Part shown: one piece after another, positions 45,709-55,121 of the stretch
Layout: each line of letters begins with the position of its first letter
How positions within the stretch are numbered: position 1 is the first letter of the stretch
DNA from: Glaciecola sp047250385
GTDB taxonomy: Bacteria; Pseudomonadota; Gammaproteobacteria; Enterobacterales; Alteromonadaceae
Assembly: GCF_047250385.1 (NCBI RefSeq)
Contig: NZ_JBLBVM010000047.1
Coordinates: 75,206 to 139,205 of the forward strand
Reading direction: 5' to 3'
Length of the DNA: 64,000 nt
Made by a program: the position numbers and the translations under genes
The notes under the pieces: generated by a model
Database searches by the model: none
Told to the model about the DNA's origin: nothing
Seen by the model: only the letters and a program-made list of their open reading frames with translations

Positions 45709-47493
45709 TCATTTTGCTCCCTCAGACTGCATACTTAAAGACAACATCATGTCATTTAATACTTCATCTAAATCATCTAATGGGGCATTTGCCAAATATA
45801 TGCTCATACTTGAACTAACACTGATTTTTCTATCTTTTTGATCACCCAAGTGCGTACTTTCGAGTGCCACCCTAATGCGCTCAAAGAATGTCTTTGCACT
45901 TGTCTCTTCAATGTCTGGCAAGCACAGAATAAATTGTTCAGGTGCAAAGCGACCCACAATATCGCTATCTCTGGTGATGTTTTTGAACGTCATTGCGATC
46001 TGTTGAATCGCATCATCAGCACTATTTGAACCTAACAAACGGTTCACTTCCTTAAAGTTTGCTAGATCGAATAATGCCAATGCAATTGTTTTGTGCTCAC
46101 TGGGTGCGGACACGTTTCTAATTTTAGTAAGGGCTGCTCGGCTATTCAACAAGCCAGTGACTGAATCGTAGGAACGAGCCTCAGCTTGCTTCCGACGCCA
46201 TAAAAAAGCTAAACCAAGCAGAGCAGCAGCGAACACAGCCAGCAGCGCCACTGTGAATCTATCTCTATTTTTTTGCTCTCTTATCACACTATTTTCGAGC
46301 TCTAGGATCTTGTTGTATAGATTTGCCACACCAAGTACTTTCCCCGACGACTGATAGTTTGCCAAGGTAGCTCGCAGTTCATCCTCGAAAGCACTCCAGT
46401 ACTGACGCGCTTTATCAGTATCTCCAGCTACCGCATAAGCATTTGCCATCAAAGATAAATAATCAACATTGCCTCCAAGGAAGCTTAGTGAGCTTGGTCC
46501 ATTATTTTCTTCTGCGAAAAGAAACTGCTGAATGCATTCTTTTTGCCTTTCGTTGATACAAACTGCAATTTCAAACCAGTGGTGAATGCCTGCAAAAATA
46601 GTGGTTTCCATCCCTTCAAGGTGTGGGCGCCAATCGTTGACACTCTTCTTTAATTCTTCCACTCGACCAAGTCGCAAATTGAAGCGGCCTTTAGCGTAGT
46701 AATACCAAGCGTGTACCAAAGGAACATCTACAGCTTCCCTTGCCTTGTCTAATTCATCAATGACGATTTCTGCTTCATCATATTGACCACTGGCCAACAA
46801 GGATGTAAAGACACTGATGAGAGAGGCGTATTTATTGGCGCCCTGATAGTGAGGGAAGCCTATTTCATGAGTTTTTTGAAATTGTTCAGCAGCAAGTACA
46901 TGTTGCCCCAAACGGCCATAGATTAAGCCAATGTTATTATGGATGTGCGCAATGGTAGGTTTATCGCCACGCATGGAGTAATGTTCTAATATATCAAATA
47001 AACGTTTTAGCTTTTGACCATCGTCAATCTCAGCTTCACAGTAGGTCATCAGGCCGAGCTCTGAACTTAAACTGATATCATCAAATTTGTTTAATGATAA
47101 GGATTTTGCTTGTTCATAATAATCACAGCGGCGTTCATCTTCTTTTATATCGAACAGAAAACCTTTTTGATACACCGCTAAGGCATAATACTCTTCACTT
47201 TGTAGGGCTATTGGATTTGCTATAAGCAAATCAATCGTCTCTTCAGCATCACCGTAATTACCCATGCAAATTTGCCAATGCGTTTTTTCAACTTGAAGCT
47301 TAAACCGTTGAGTCTCGGTAATATCTTGACTCGATAGATAGTCATCCAATTGTGGAATAATTTCATCACTTGGGCAGTCAAACGTTTTTACTTTCACGTC
47401 TTGTATAAAGCGATCTACTTCAGCTTGAACTTGAGCGTATATATTTGATGAAATACATGCCAGGGTGAGTAATAAAACGAGTCGATAATTCAA
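45709..47493 (-). CDS. Periplasmic TPR-like protein with a degenerate GGDEF domain
   Basis: A 594-residue protein. A signal peptide (MNYRLVLLLTLACISSNIYAQ) is followed by ~370 residues of TPR-like helices. One membrane span (FTVALLAVFAAALLGLAFLW, near residue 415) comes next, then a GGDEF-type domain (SVTGLLNSRAAL to the end). The catalytic GG[DE]EF motif reads RFAPEQF, so diguanylate cyclase activity is probably lost. The pattern of TPR sensor, span and GGDEF is common in Alteromonadales. It may bind a ligand or protein and act as a signalling scaffold. A downstream DUF2919 gene follows. Confidence 0.85.
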   Translation of the reverse strand: MNYRLVLLLTLACISSNIYAQVQAEVDRFIQDVKVKTFDCPSDEIIPQLDDYLSSQDITETQRFKLQVEKTHWQICMGNYGDAEETIDLLIANPIALQSEEYYALAVYQKGFLFDIKEDERRCDYYEQAKSLSLNKFDDISLSSELGLMTYCEAEIDDGQKLKRLFDILEHYSMRGDKPTIAHIHNNIGLIYGRLGQHVLAAEQFQKTHEIGFPHYQGANKYASLISVFTSLLASGQYDEAEIVIDELDKAREAVDVPLVHAWYYYAKGRFNLRLGRVEELKKSVNDWRPHLEGMETTIFAGIHHWFEIAVCINERQKECIQQFLFAEENNGPSSLSFLGGNVDYLSLMANAYAVAGDTDKARQYWSAFEDELRATLANYQSSGKVLGVANLYNKILELENSVIREQKNRDRFTVALLAVFAAALLGLAFLWRRKQAEARSYDSVTGLLNSRAALTKIRNVSAPSEHKTIALALFDLANFKEVNRLLGSNSADDAIQQIAMTFKNITRDSDIVGRFAPEQFILCLPDIEETSAKTFFERIRVALESTHLGDQKDRKISVSSSMSIYLANAPLDDLDEVLNDMMLSLSMQSEGAK

Positions 47494-47890
47494 AATATGT
47501 CAACTTTCAAAAAATACAAATTCAATCCTAAGTGCAAGTCACTTACCATTAATGTAAGAAGAGTTTTTATGGGCTAAAACAACTAACAAGCAAGCATATA
47601 CCCATCCCTAAATAAATTTTCTAAAGGCTTCACAAAGTTAGAACGAGGGCCATTAAGTATACGAGGCGTAGTACATTAAACTATATTATTAAATGTTTGA
47701 ATTCCCTTAACTTTGAAACTCGCAGCCCCAAGAGGCGACATGTGCAAATTAACGGTCATTTCAAAACGATAGCCAAACAATATTCACGGTTTTATTGTTT
47801 TAAATCATAAAATCTAAAAAGAAATATTGAATATAATACACACCTACGCCGTTAATAAGTGTACATTTAATACAAAACTAATCAACAAGG
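47494..47890. other. 397-base divergent gap between two GGDEF-domain genes
   Basis: A+T-rich upstream region of both genes. I see no additional gene, strong stem-loop or repeat. Promoters cannot be placed with confidence. Confidence 0.4.
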
Positions 47891-49360
47891 TTGAACTCGT
47901 TGCTAAGTAAACAAGCCTTGCGCTTATCGTTTAAATTGCGTCTTAAACAACAAAGTCTAATAATTTCGGTATTGGCTAGTTTAACTATTCTATTGTCATT
48001 TCAGACTCACGCACAAGATAGCGATTCGGAGAAGATTCTAAATTTTTGCGTTGATCCAGATTGGATGCCCTTCGAAGGTATGGTTGACGGACAGCATACA
48101 GGGATCGCAAGCGACTATCTTAAGGTTTTTAAAGAGCTGACAGATTATTCCTTTACCTTAGTGCCAACTAAGTCCTGGAACGAGACCCTTGAATCTTTGA
48201 GAAAAGGCGAGTGTGATGTCAATCTATTGCTAAACAGCTCTGTCGAACGCGAGAACTTCTTATCATTTACAATTCCCTACTTTATCGGTCCGAACGTTTT
48301 GGTTAGCAAAAAAGACATTCCCTTCATGCAAGATTTAGGGGCTGTGGGTGAACTAACCTTAGGTGTCGTTGAAGGTTATCGATTAGTTGAATATATTTCA
48401 CGTTTCTACCCTGACATAAAAATACAAACCGTCGCTTCCGAAGAAGATGGTCTTATCGCTGCAGATAAAGGTCTTGTTGACGTTTATGTAGGTTCTCTTT
48501 ATTCAATTAATTTAACAATAAACAAACTCAATCTAAGATATTTGAAAATCAATGGCTGGATCTCCCTTCAAGATCAATTACGTATTGGTTTCACAAAACC
48601 CAACGCGCATTTAGTGCCCATATTTAATCAAGCGATAGAACAAATTTCGACGAGTCAGCACAATGAAATATTAAATAGATGGAGTAATGTTCAGATTGTG
48701 AAGCAAACTGACTATACCCTACTCTATTATCTTGGCGGCGCAGTCACTTTTATATTCATGGTTTTTTTATGGCGATATTTAGTTTCCAAAAAGGTTATGG
48801 CTGCCTTGCACGATAAAAACAAAGAATTAGAAAAAACGAGAGAAGAACTTCTTGTTGCAAATAAAAACCTAGAGTACATTTCTTTCCATGATAGTTTAAC
48901 CAGCCTTTATAATCGCCATTATTTCATGTCGACCTTAAAGGATCATTTAAACAACATACTCAGGCACAATAGCAATTCCGTGCTTTTAATGATTGATATT
49001 GATTTTTTTAAGAAAGTGAATGATAAGTACGGTCATTTAGTTGGTGATAAAATATTACAGCAGTTCTCTGTAATATTGTCTAAAGTACTGCGAGCCGGGG
49101 ATGTAGCTGCTCGCTGGGGTGGAGAGGAATTTATTGTCCTACTCCCCAAGACCTCTGCTGAACAATCAATGTGTATAGCCACAAGATTAGTTGAAACCGT
49201 TGAAGCCTATCGTTTTGAATCTAATATTGGATTAACAATAAGCGTTGGCGCAGCACAGTACAAACATGGCGACGAACTTGAAGCATGGATAGAAATGGCT
49301 GATACAGCTCTTTATCAAGCAAAAGATGAAGGCCGAAATCGAATTAAAGCCATCGTATAA
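47891..49360 (+). CDS. Diguanylate cyclase with periplasmic solute-binding sensor
   Basis: A 489-residue membrane sensor. A signal peptide or anchor (SVLASLTILLSFQTHAQ) is followed by a solute-binding family 3 domain (residues ~50-270, starting NFCVDPDWMPFEGMVDG). A membrane span (LLYYLGGAVTFIFMVFLW) and a coiled stretch (DKNKELEKTREELLVANKNL) follow. The GGDEF domain has an intact RWGGEEF near residue 410. It should make cyclic di-GMP in response to an amino-acid-like or other small ligand. There is no upstream ATG: the frame starts at TTG 47891, and a TTG at 47900 has better spacing from AAGG. Confidence 0.9.
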   Translation: MNSLLSKQALRLSFKLRLKQQSLIISVLASLTILLSFQTHAQDSDSEKILNFCVDPDWMPFEGMVDGQHTGIASDYLKVFKELTDYSFTLVPTKSWNETLESLRKGECDVNLLLNSSVERENFLSFTIPYFIGPNVLVSKKDIPFMQDLGAVGELTLGVVEGYRLVEYISRFYPDIKIQTVASEEDGLIAADKGLVDVYVGSLYSINLTINKLNLRYLKINGWISLQDQLRIGFTKPNAHLVPIFNQAIEQISTSQHNEILNRWSNVQIVKQTDYTLLYYLGGAVTFIFMVFLWRYLVSKKVMAALHDKNKELEKTREELLVANKNLEYISFHDSLTSLYNRHYFMSTLKDHLNNILRHNSNSVLLMIDIDFFKKVNDKYGHLVGDKILQQFSVILSKVLRAGDVAARWGGEEFIVLLPKTSAEQSMCIATRLVETVEAYRFESNIGLTISVGAAQYKHGDELEAWIEMADTALYQAKDEGRNRIKAIV

Positions 49361-49638
49361 TGCAGGTAAAACTGCCCATACAAATACACTTTCTCTTTCC
49401 TCACGTGCATAAGACTTTAGATTAAATCTCCTGTATAATCCGCGAAATTAAAAAACAGCCCTAGCCTCCTCTCGCCTCGCTCGATTGCGTCGAGACGGCG
49501 ATTGAAGCAGCAAAACCAACACATGAACACTGCTCTGTGTAATTTCATGCATGCTAATTTACGTATGTTGATATGTGTAAGTTGATATATGTGAGTTAGT
49601 TAAGGCAAATGAATGACTAGAGTAAGTAGAGACACAAT

Positions 49639-51114
49639 ATGACCGTAAAACAATTCGACCCTCAAGCTGTACAGAAGAGTAGTAACTCAGCAGCAAGTCA
49701 GACGACGACTTTAGAAATTCCATCAAAAATGATTGATGAACAACATCAAGCGTCAATCAGTGCAAGCTCTGCTCCAACACAAAGTACTAAAATTGGCTTT
49801 GTTAGCTTAGGCTGCCCTAAAAACTTGGTTGACTCAGAGCGAATACTAACGCAATTGCGTATTGAAGGTTATGACGTTGTTTCTACTTACAACGACGCAG
49901 CCTTAGTTATCGTCAACACGTGCGGTTTTATCGATTCAGCAGTCCAAGAGTCACTAGATACTATAGGTGAAGCACTAGCTGAAAACGGTAAAGTTATTGT
50001 AACGGGTTGCTTAGGTATTAAAGAAGATGAAATCCGTGAAGTTCATCCAAACGTGCTGTCTATAACAGGTCCACATGCCTATGAAGAAGTTGTCAGTCAG
50101 GTTCACGAGCATTTACCAAAGCCTGAACATAATCCATTCTTACACTTAGTGCCTGACCATGGCGTAAAACTCACGCCAAAGCATTTTGCTTATTTAAAAA
50201 TATCGGAAGGTTGCAACCATCGTTGCACATTCTGCATTATCCCCTCGATGCGTGGAGATTTAGTAAGTCGTCCAGTGGGTGAAGTACTTAGCGAAGCAAA
50301 GCGCCTAAAAGCCGCCGGTGTAAATGAGTTATTGGTGATATCACAAGACACCAGTGCTTATGGCGTTGATGTTAAATACAAAACTGACTTTTGGGACGGC
50401 ATGCCGGTAAAAACCCACATGCAACAGCTGTGTGAAAAGTTAGGTGAGATGGATATGTGGGTAAGACTCCACTACGTCTATCCTTACCCTCATGTGGATG
50501 ATCTCATACCTTTGATGGCAGAAGGTAAAGTGCTTCCATATTTAGACATCCCGTTTCAGCACTCAAGCAAACGTATACTTCGCTTAATGAAACGACCAGG
50601 TAGTGCTGACAGGACAATAGAACGCATCAAGAAATGGCGTGAAATTTGTCCAGAATTAGTCATTCGTTCAACTTTCATCGTTGGGTTTCCGGGCGAAACA
50701 GAAGAAGAGTTTGAAGAATTACTTCAATTCCTTAAAGAAGCACAATTAGATCGTGTTGGTTGTTTTAAGTATTCACCTGTAGATGGAGCGAAGGCGAACG
50801 ACTTGCCCGACCCTGTGGATGAAGAAGTTAAAGAATTACGATTGAAGCGTTTCATGGAAGTCCAATCGGAAATTAGCAAGCAACGCCTGATAGACAAAAT
50901 CGGTAGCGAATACAATATTGTTATTGATTCCGTAGATAGCGAAGGTGCGATTGGTCGTACTTTTGGTGATGCACCAGAAATCGACGGTGTCGTTCATTTG
51001 AATGGTGTTTTTGATGTACAACCAGGGCAACGCCTTTGGGTTGAGATTATTCATACCGACGAGCATGACCTGTGGGCAGTGCCCGTCGAAGAAGACGAGT
51101 CAGAGTCTGAATAA
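49639..51114 (+). CDS. rimO: Ribosomal protein S12 methylthiotransferase
   Basis: A 491-residue radical SAM enzyme adding a methylthio group to Asp88 of S12. The N-terminal UPF0004 domain has SLGCPKNLVDSERI, NTCGF and TGCLG cysteines. The radical SAM cluster is CNHRCTFC (Cys192, Cys196, Cys199). A C-terminal TRAM domain follows. It is ~50 residues longer than E. coli RimO because of a Ser/Thr/Gln-rich N-terminal extension (first ~50 residues). It is monocistronic, convergent with kdsB, and shares a terminator. Confidence 0.97.
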   Translation: MTVKQFDPQAVQKSSNSAASQTTTLEIPSKMIDEQHQASISASSAPTQSTKIGFVSLGCPKNLVDSERILTQLRIEGYDVVSTYNDAALVIVNTCGFIDSAVQESLDTIGEALAENGKVIVTGCLGIKEDEIREVHPNVLSITGPHAYEEVVSQVHEHLPKPEHNPFLHLVPDHGVKLTPKHFAYLKISEGCNHRCTFCIIPSMRGDLVSRPVGEVLSEAKRLKAAGVNELLVISQDTSAYGVDVKYKTDFWDGMPVKTHMQQLCEKLGEMDMWVRLHYVYPYPHVDDLIPLMAEGKVLPYLDIPFQHSSKRILRLMKRPGSADRTIERIKKWREICPELVIRSTFIVGFPGETEEEFEELLQFLKEAQLDRVGCFKYSPVDGAKANDLPDPVDEEVKELRLKRFMEVQSEISKQRLIDKIGSEYNIVIDSVDSEGAIGRTFGDAPEIDGVVHLNGVFDVQPGQRLWVEIIHTDEHDLWAVPVEEDESESE

Positions 51115-51130
51115 GGGGCGAGGCCCCTTA
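51112..51130. terminator. Shared terminator between rimO and kdsB
   Basis: TAAGGGGC-GAG-GCCCCTTA, an 8-base-pair stem whose first arm contains the rimO stop codon. A T-rich stretch (CATTATTTTC) follows on the plus strand. It lies between convergent genes. Confidence 0.7.
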
Positions 51131-51150
51131 CTCATTATTTTCAGTTCGAA

Positions 51151-51915
51151 TTATTGCAGCTTTGCTAAATCCTCTGGCGTATCAACGCCATGAGGTGGTG
51201 CTTGTGCTGCTACATCTACATGAATAACATGCCCATGCCACAATACCCTCAATTGCTCTAAAGACTCAGTCCTTTCAAGCTGAGTAGCAGGCATACTTTC
51301 ATATTGTTTTACGAAACCAGCCCTATACCCATAAATACCTATATGTCGTAAATAAAGAGACGATAAGTCACCTAAGTTAATATCATCATTATTCTTACCT
51401 GCGAATTCATCGCGAGCATAGGGTATTGGTGCACGTGAAAAATACATAGCGTGCTTATTACTATTTGTGACTACTTTGACGACATTTGGATTGAAAATAT
51501 CACTGGCATCGTCAATAGGATAACTGAGCGTTGCCATGGGTATTTGATTATTGTCGTGTAGGTTTTGCGCAACTTGCTGAATGTTAAGCGCTGGAATAAA
51601 AGGTTCATCGCCTTGGACATTAACAACGATCGTATCATCTGCAAAGCCTAAGCTAGATAACACCTCAGCAATGCGAGTAGTTCCCGACTCATGATCGTTG
51701 CGAGTCAAACAAACTTCAGCGCCAAAAGCACTAACAGCCTCTGCAATACGCTTATCATCTGTTGCAACAATCACTCGCTTAGCACCAGCTTCGTTAGCCC
51801 TTTCAACAACGTGTTGGATCATAGGTTTGCCTTTGATTAAGGCTAGAGGCTTTCCCGGAAAACGTGTCGAACCAAAGCGCGCAGGGATAACAACGATGAA
51901 ATCTAAATTATCCAC
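51151..51915 (-). CDS. kdsB: 3-deoxy-manno-octulosonate cytidylyltransferase
   Basis: A 254-residue enzyme making CMP-Kdo for lipopolysaccharide. The start FIVVIPARFGSTRFPGKPL, then VNVQGDEPFIP and YFSRAPIPYARD, are family signatures. Length fits (E. coli 248). It overlaps the stop of the upstream ycaR-like gene by 8 bases, so the genes are coupled. It is part of msbA-lpxK-ycaR-kdsB. Confidence 0.97.
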   Translation of the reverse strand: MDNLDFIVVIPARFGSTRFPGKPLALIKGKPMIQHVVERANEAGAKRVIVATDDKRIAEAVSAFGAEVCLTRNDHESGTTRIAEVLSSLGFADDTIVVNVQGDEPFIPALNIQQVAQNLHDNNQIPMATLSYPIDDASDIFNPNVVKVVTNSNKHAMYFSRAPIPYARDEFAGKNNDDINLGDLSSLYLRHIGIYGYRAGFVKQYESMPATQLERTESLEQLRVLWHGHVIHVDVAAQAPPHGVDTPEDLAKLQ

Positions 51916-52108
51916 CTTTCAATGCGTCCAATTCATCGAGTGTTAATTCTCTAGCTTCAGTATCGATTAACACAGGAATATTGTCTTTTATAGGATATGC
52001 CAATCGATCGAAGCGACAAATAAGTTCTTTTTGTTCCAAAGGTAAAACCAACTTTCCCTTACATACGGGGCATGCCAAAATGTCTAATAACTGCTTGTCA
52101 AAAGCCAT
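51908..52108 (-). CDS. ycaR: Trm112/YcaR-family small protein
   Basis: A 66-residue protein of the YcaR/Trm112 (UPF0434) family: MAFDKQLLDILACPVCKGKL with a CxxC, then ICRFDRLAYPIKDNIPVL. It is typically found between lpxK and kdsB, as here. Its role in bacteria is not settled. It overlaps kdsB by 8 bases. Confidence 0.95.
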   Translation of the reverse strand: MAFDKQLLDILACPVCKGKLVLPLEQKELICRFDRLAYPIKDNIPVLIDTEARELTLDELDALKGG

Positions 52109-52167
52109 GAGTGTCCTTAAGTTTAGATACTAAATAAGTATAAGTTCTGCCGTTGCTGCAATGATAT

Positions 52168-53166
52168 TTAAACCTGCTGTTGCAGCAATTTCAACTTGTT
52201 ATCAATAAGCTGATATATATTCGCTGAGATATTACCACTTACCTGCAAATACCAACAATTATCGTGAGCAAAAGAGCTACATTTCACTGCGTCTTTTTCC
52301 GTCATCAAGACCATCCCTTTGGGTATATCTTTTAATTGATACGCGTAATGATCGGGGAAAGCGATAGTCTTGTCGCAACTTATGCCCATTTTTGACAAAG
52401 TAATAAAGAAGCGATTCGGATCACCTATGCCAGCAATAGCCGTTGCAACTTGATCGTCTATGACAGGGAGCGTTGCACACTTTTCCCCCGTATTCACATT
52501 TACCCATTGATTGGGTTCTAACACCATTGTCGCCAGTTTGTCCTCGGCGATAGTCAATGCCGCATTCGGCTGCCCGTTGAACAAGACAACATCAACCTCT
52601 TTTAGCCTCGATGGTAACTCTCTTAAAGGCCCCATCGGAAGAAGTTTTGCGTTGCCTAACCCTCGTCCGTCCATTACGACGATTTCGAAATCTCGTTCTA
52701 GAGCGTAATGTTGCAAACCATCGTCGCAAATAATCACATCACATTGATAAGCATCAACGAGAAATTTTGCCCCTCGCGCTCTTTTGGGATCGATAACCAC
52801 TGGGCATGACAGGCGATGCTGCATTAATTTAGGCTCGTCACCTACCAGTGAAGGCTCATCAGCAGCGCTCACAAAATGTGGAAAGCTTGTTTGCGAGCCT
52901 CCGTAGCCCCTAGATAAGACACCACAACGGTAACCTTTCTGCATCAAATGTTCAGCAATTGCGATTACCGTAGGCGTTTTTCCGTTGCCGCCTACAGTGA
53001 TATTACCGACGATGATAATAAAAGCATTAGGCTTGTCAGAAGCCAATACTCCTAGCTTATATAGTGCTCGACGAACACTGCTAATACAAAAAAACAAAAT
53101 GCTTAGTGGCAGGAATAGCCACACCCATTTTTTATTCTCATACCACGCATGCTGCAGGGCCATCAT
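52168..53166 (-). CDS. lpxK: Tetraacyldisaccharide 4'-kinase
   Basis: A 332-residue membrane-associated kinase phosphorylating lipid A precursor. An N-terminal hydrophobic helix (KWVWLFLPLSILFFCISSVRR) precedes the Walker A VGNITVGGNGKTP. The motif DDGLQHYALERDFEIVVMDG is typical. The start at 53166 overlaps the msbA stop (TGATG); a second ATG follows at 53163, and TTG at 53169 is the frame limit. It is coupled with msbA. Confidence 0.97.
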   Translation of the reverse strand: MMALQHAWYENKKWVWLFLPLSILFFCISSVRRALYKLGVLASDKPNAFIIIVGNITVGGNGKTPTVIAIAEHLMQKGYRCGVLSRGYGGSQTSFPHFVSAADEPSLVGDEPKLMQHRLSCPVVIDPKRARGAKFLVDAYQCDVIICDDGLQHYALERDFEIVVMDGRGLGNAKLLPMGPLRELPSRLKEVDVVLFNGQPNAALTIAEDKLATMVLEPNQWVNVNTGEKCATLPVIDDQVATAIAGIGDPNRFFITLSKMGISCDKTIAFPDHYAYQLKDIPKGMVLMTEKDAVKCSSFAHDNCWYLQVSGNISANIYQLIDNKLKLLQQQV

Positions 53167-54914
53167 CAACCTTGTGAAAATTGCATTTTATGCAACTGGG
53201 CGTACATGCCATCTTTGGCGAGCAGCTCACTGTGAGTGCCTCGTTCAACAACTTCGCCTTGTTCGATTACAAGGATTAAATCCGCACTCTCAATGGTTGA
53301 GAGACGATGGGCTATGACAATGTTTGTGCGACTTTTTTGCAGTTCTTCAAGGGCTTTTTGAATCAGCTTTTCTGACTCCGTATCGAGCGCAGAGGTCGCT
53401 TCATCTAAGATTAATATGGGAGAATCAGCAAGTATCGCTCTAGCGATTGCGATACGTTGCCGTTGCCCACCAGATAGTGTGACGCCATTCTCACCAACAA
53501 TCGTATCAAAGCCATTCTCTTGTTGGTTCACAAACTCAGAAACGTGGGCTGCTTTAGCCGCTTGCTCGATCTGTTCGCGACTCACTTTATCAACGCAACC
53601 ATAAGCAATGTTGTTTGCAATTGAATCGTTAAATAAAGTGACTTGTTGAGACACTAGGGCAAACTGCTTTCTTAATGAACTCAAAGTAACGTCATTGAGT
53701 GCCACATTATCTATTAATATTTCACCTGATTCAGGACGATAGAAGCGAGTAAGTAAACTGGATAAGGTTGATTTACCACTACCAGAACGCCCCACTAACG
53801 CGACGGTCTGACCGGCTTTAATATTAAAAGAAATATTGTGCAATGCTGGTTCAGTTTTGGTCGGATAAGTAAAGGTAACATTATTGAACTCTAGATTGCC
53901 TTTTACTCGGGAAAGCTCAGTTTTTCCTGTATCAGGTTCAATCTCTTGATCTAGCATTTCAAACACGCTTGCGCATGCCGCCATCCCTTTTTGGAACTCA
54001 TTGTTAACCGTCGTTATTTGTTTCAATGGTTTTAATAAGGCCATCATCGCAAGGACAACGTTAACAAAAACACCGGGACTCAGCTCATTTATCATATTGG
54101 GAGTACTAGCAATGTAAAGCACGAATGCTAATGCGATTGATGCGATAACTTGGATGGTTGAAACACTTAAGATCTGCGCAGTTGCTAACTTCATTGTTTG
54201 CTGGCGATTATTGTTGTTCGTCTTCTCAAATTTTTCTGACTCTAATGCCTGCCCTCCAAACATCAAGACGACTTTATGCCCTTTAACGACTTGCTCAACA
54301 CCCGTTGTTAATGAGCCCATCGCTTTTTGAATGGCTTTACTGACTTTTCTAAATCGCTTGCTAACAATACTCACAATTATAGCCACTACAGGCATGATCA
54401 ATAAAAAGATAATGGACAATTGCCATGAGTGATAAAACATCACAATAAGCAAGCCAATAACAAATGCGCCTTCTCGAATGAGAGTTAAGAATGCCTTACC
54501 AGCGGCATTTGCAACCTGCTCAGTATCAAAGGTCACTTTAGAAATAAGTGTGCCAGCCGATTGATGATCATGGAATTCAACAGGTAAATGAATGTATTTA
54601 TCGAACAGTTGCTGACGCATTTTCATCACTACCTGTGAGCTAATCCAACTCAGAGTGTAACTTCCCATAAAGTTGAAAATACCGCGAACGATGAACAGAG
54701 GAATAATCGCATAGGCAGCAATGCGCAGAAAGTCAGACTCAGCGTCTTTCAAACCAACATCAATCATAGGTTGAAGTTGAGAAATGACATAGGAATCGAT
54801 AGCCGCATAGCCCAGCATCCCTAATATGGCGATAAAGAATGGGAATTTAAACGGCACTAAATAGCCAAGGAATCGTTTAACTACCTTCGGCTCTATTTCA
54901 TTACTAGCAGTCAT
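53166..54914 (-). CDS. msbA: Lipid A export ATP-binding/permease protein MsbA
   Basis: A 582-residue ABC half-transporter, identical in length to E. coli MsbA. Six membrane spans are followed by the nucleotide-binding domain: Walker A VGRSGSGKST, signature LSGGQRQRIAIARA, Walker B ILILDEATSALD, and switch AHRLST. It flips lipid A-core across the inner membrane. Gene order msbA-lpxK-ycaR-kdsB supports it. 207 bases separate it from comEC upstream. Confidence 0.97.
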   Translation of the reverse strand: MTASNEIEPKVVKRFLGYLVPFKFPFFIAILGMLGYAAIDSYVISQLQPMIDVGLKDAESDFLRIAAYAIIPLFIVRGIFNFMGSYTLSWISSQVVMKMRQQLFDKYIHLPVEFHDHQSAGTLISKVTFDTEQVANAAGKAFLTLIREGAFVIGLLIVMFYHSWQLSIIFLLIMPVVAIIVSIVSKRFRKVSKAIQKAMGSLTTGVEQVVKGHKVVLMFGGQALESEKFEKTNNNNRQQTMKLATAQILSVSTIQVIASIALAFVLYIASTPNMINELSPGVFVNVVLAMMALLKPLKQITTVNNEFQKGMAACASVFEMLDQEIEPDTGKTELSRVKGNLEFNNVTFTYPTKTEPALHNISFNIKAGQTVALVGRSGSGKSTLSSLLTRFYRPESGEILIDNVALNDVTLSSLRKQFALVSQQVTLFNDSIANNIAYGCVDKVSREQIEQAAKAAHVSEFVNQQENGFDTIVGENGVTLSGGQRQRIAIARAILADSPILILDEATSALDTESEKLIQKALEELQKSRTNIVIAHRLSTIESADLILVIEQGEVVERGTHSELLAKDGMYAQLHKMQFSQG

Positions 54915-55121
54915 TCTGCTCCTTTGCTTTTACTATTTGCATCGATTTCATATGCTTAGCATTATAGTTTACCGTATGCCCTCGAATTCACAAAGCTTTG
55001 CATACATAACTTGCTCCGCAATATAACGTATCCCATTAATAAGTTCATTAAATGCCCCCTTCAAAATCAAAGCTCGAATATAAACTTTAGAATTAACTGG
55101 TACAAAATAGCTATATTGTTC

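Noticed and set aside
49471..49510. G+C-rich stretch before rimO with partial inverted symmetry (TCGATTGCGTCGAGACGGCGATTGA)
   Set aside because: No stable perfect stem and no T-run; I cannot support a terminator, RNA or operator.
49562..49573. ACGTATGTT stretch upstream of rimO resembling half of the operator
   Set aside because: Only one half matches and rimO has no link to sugar use.
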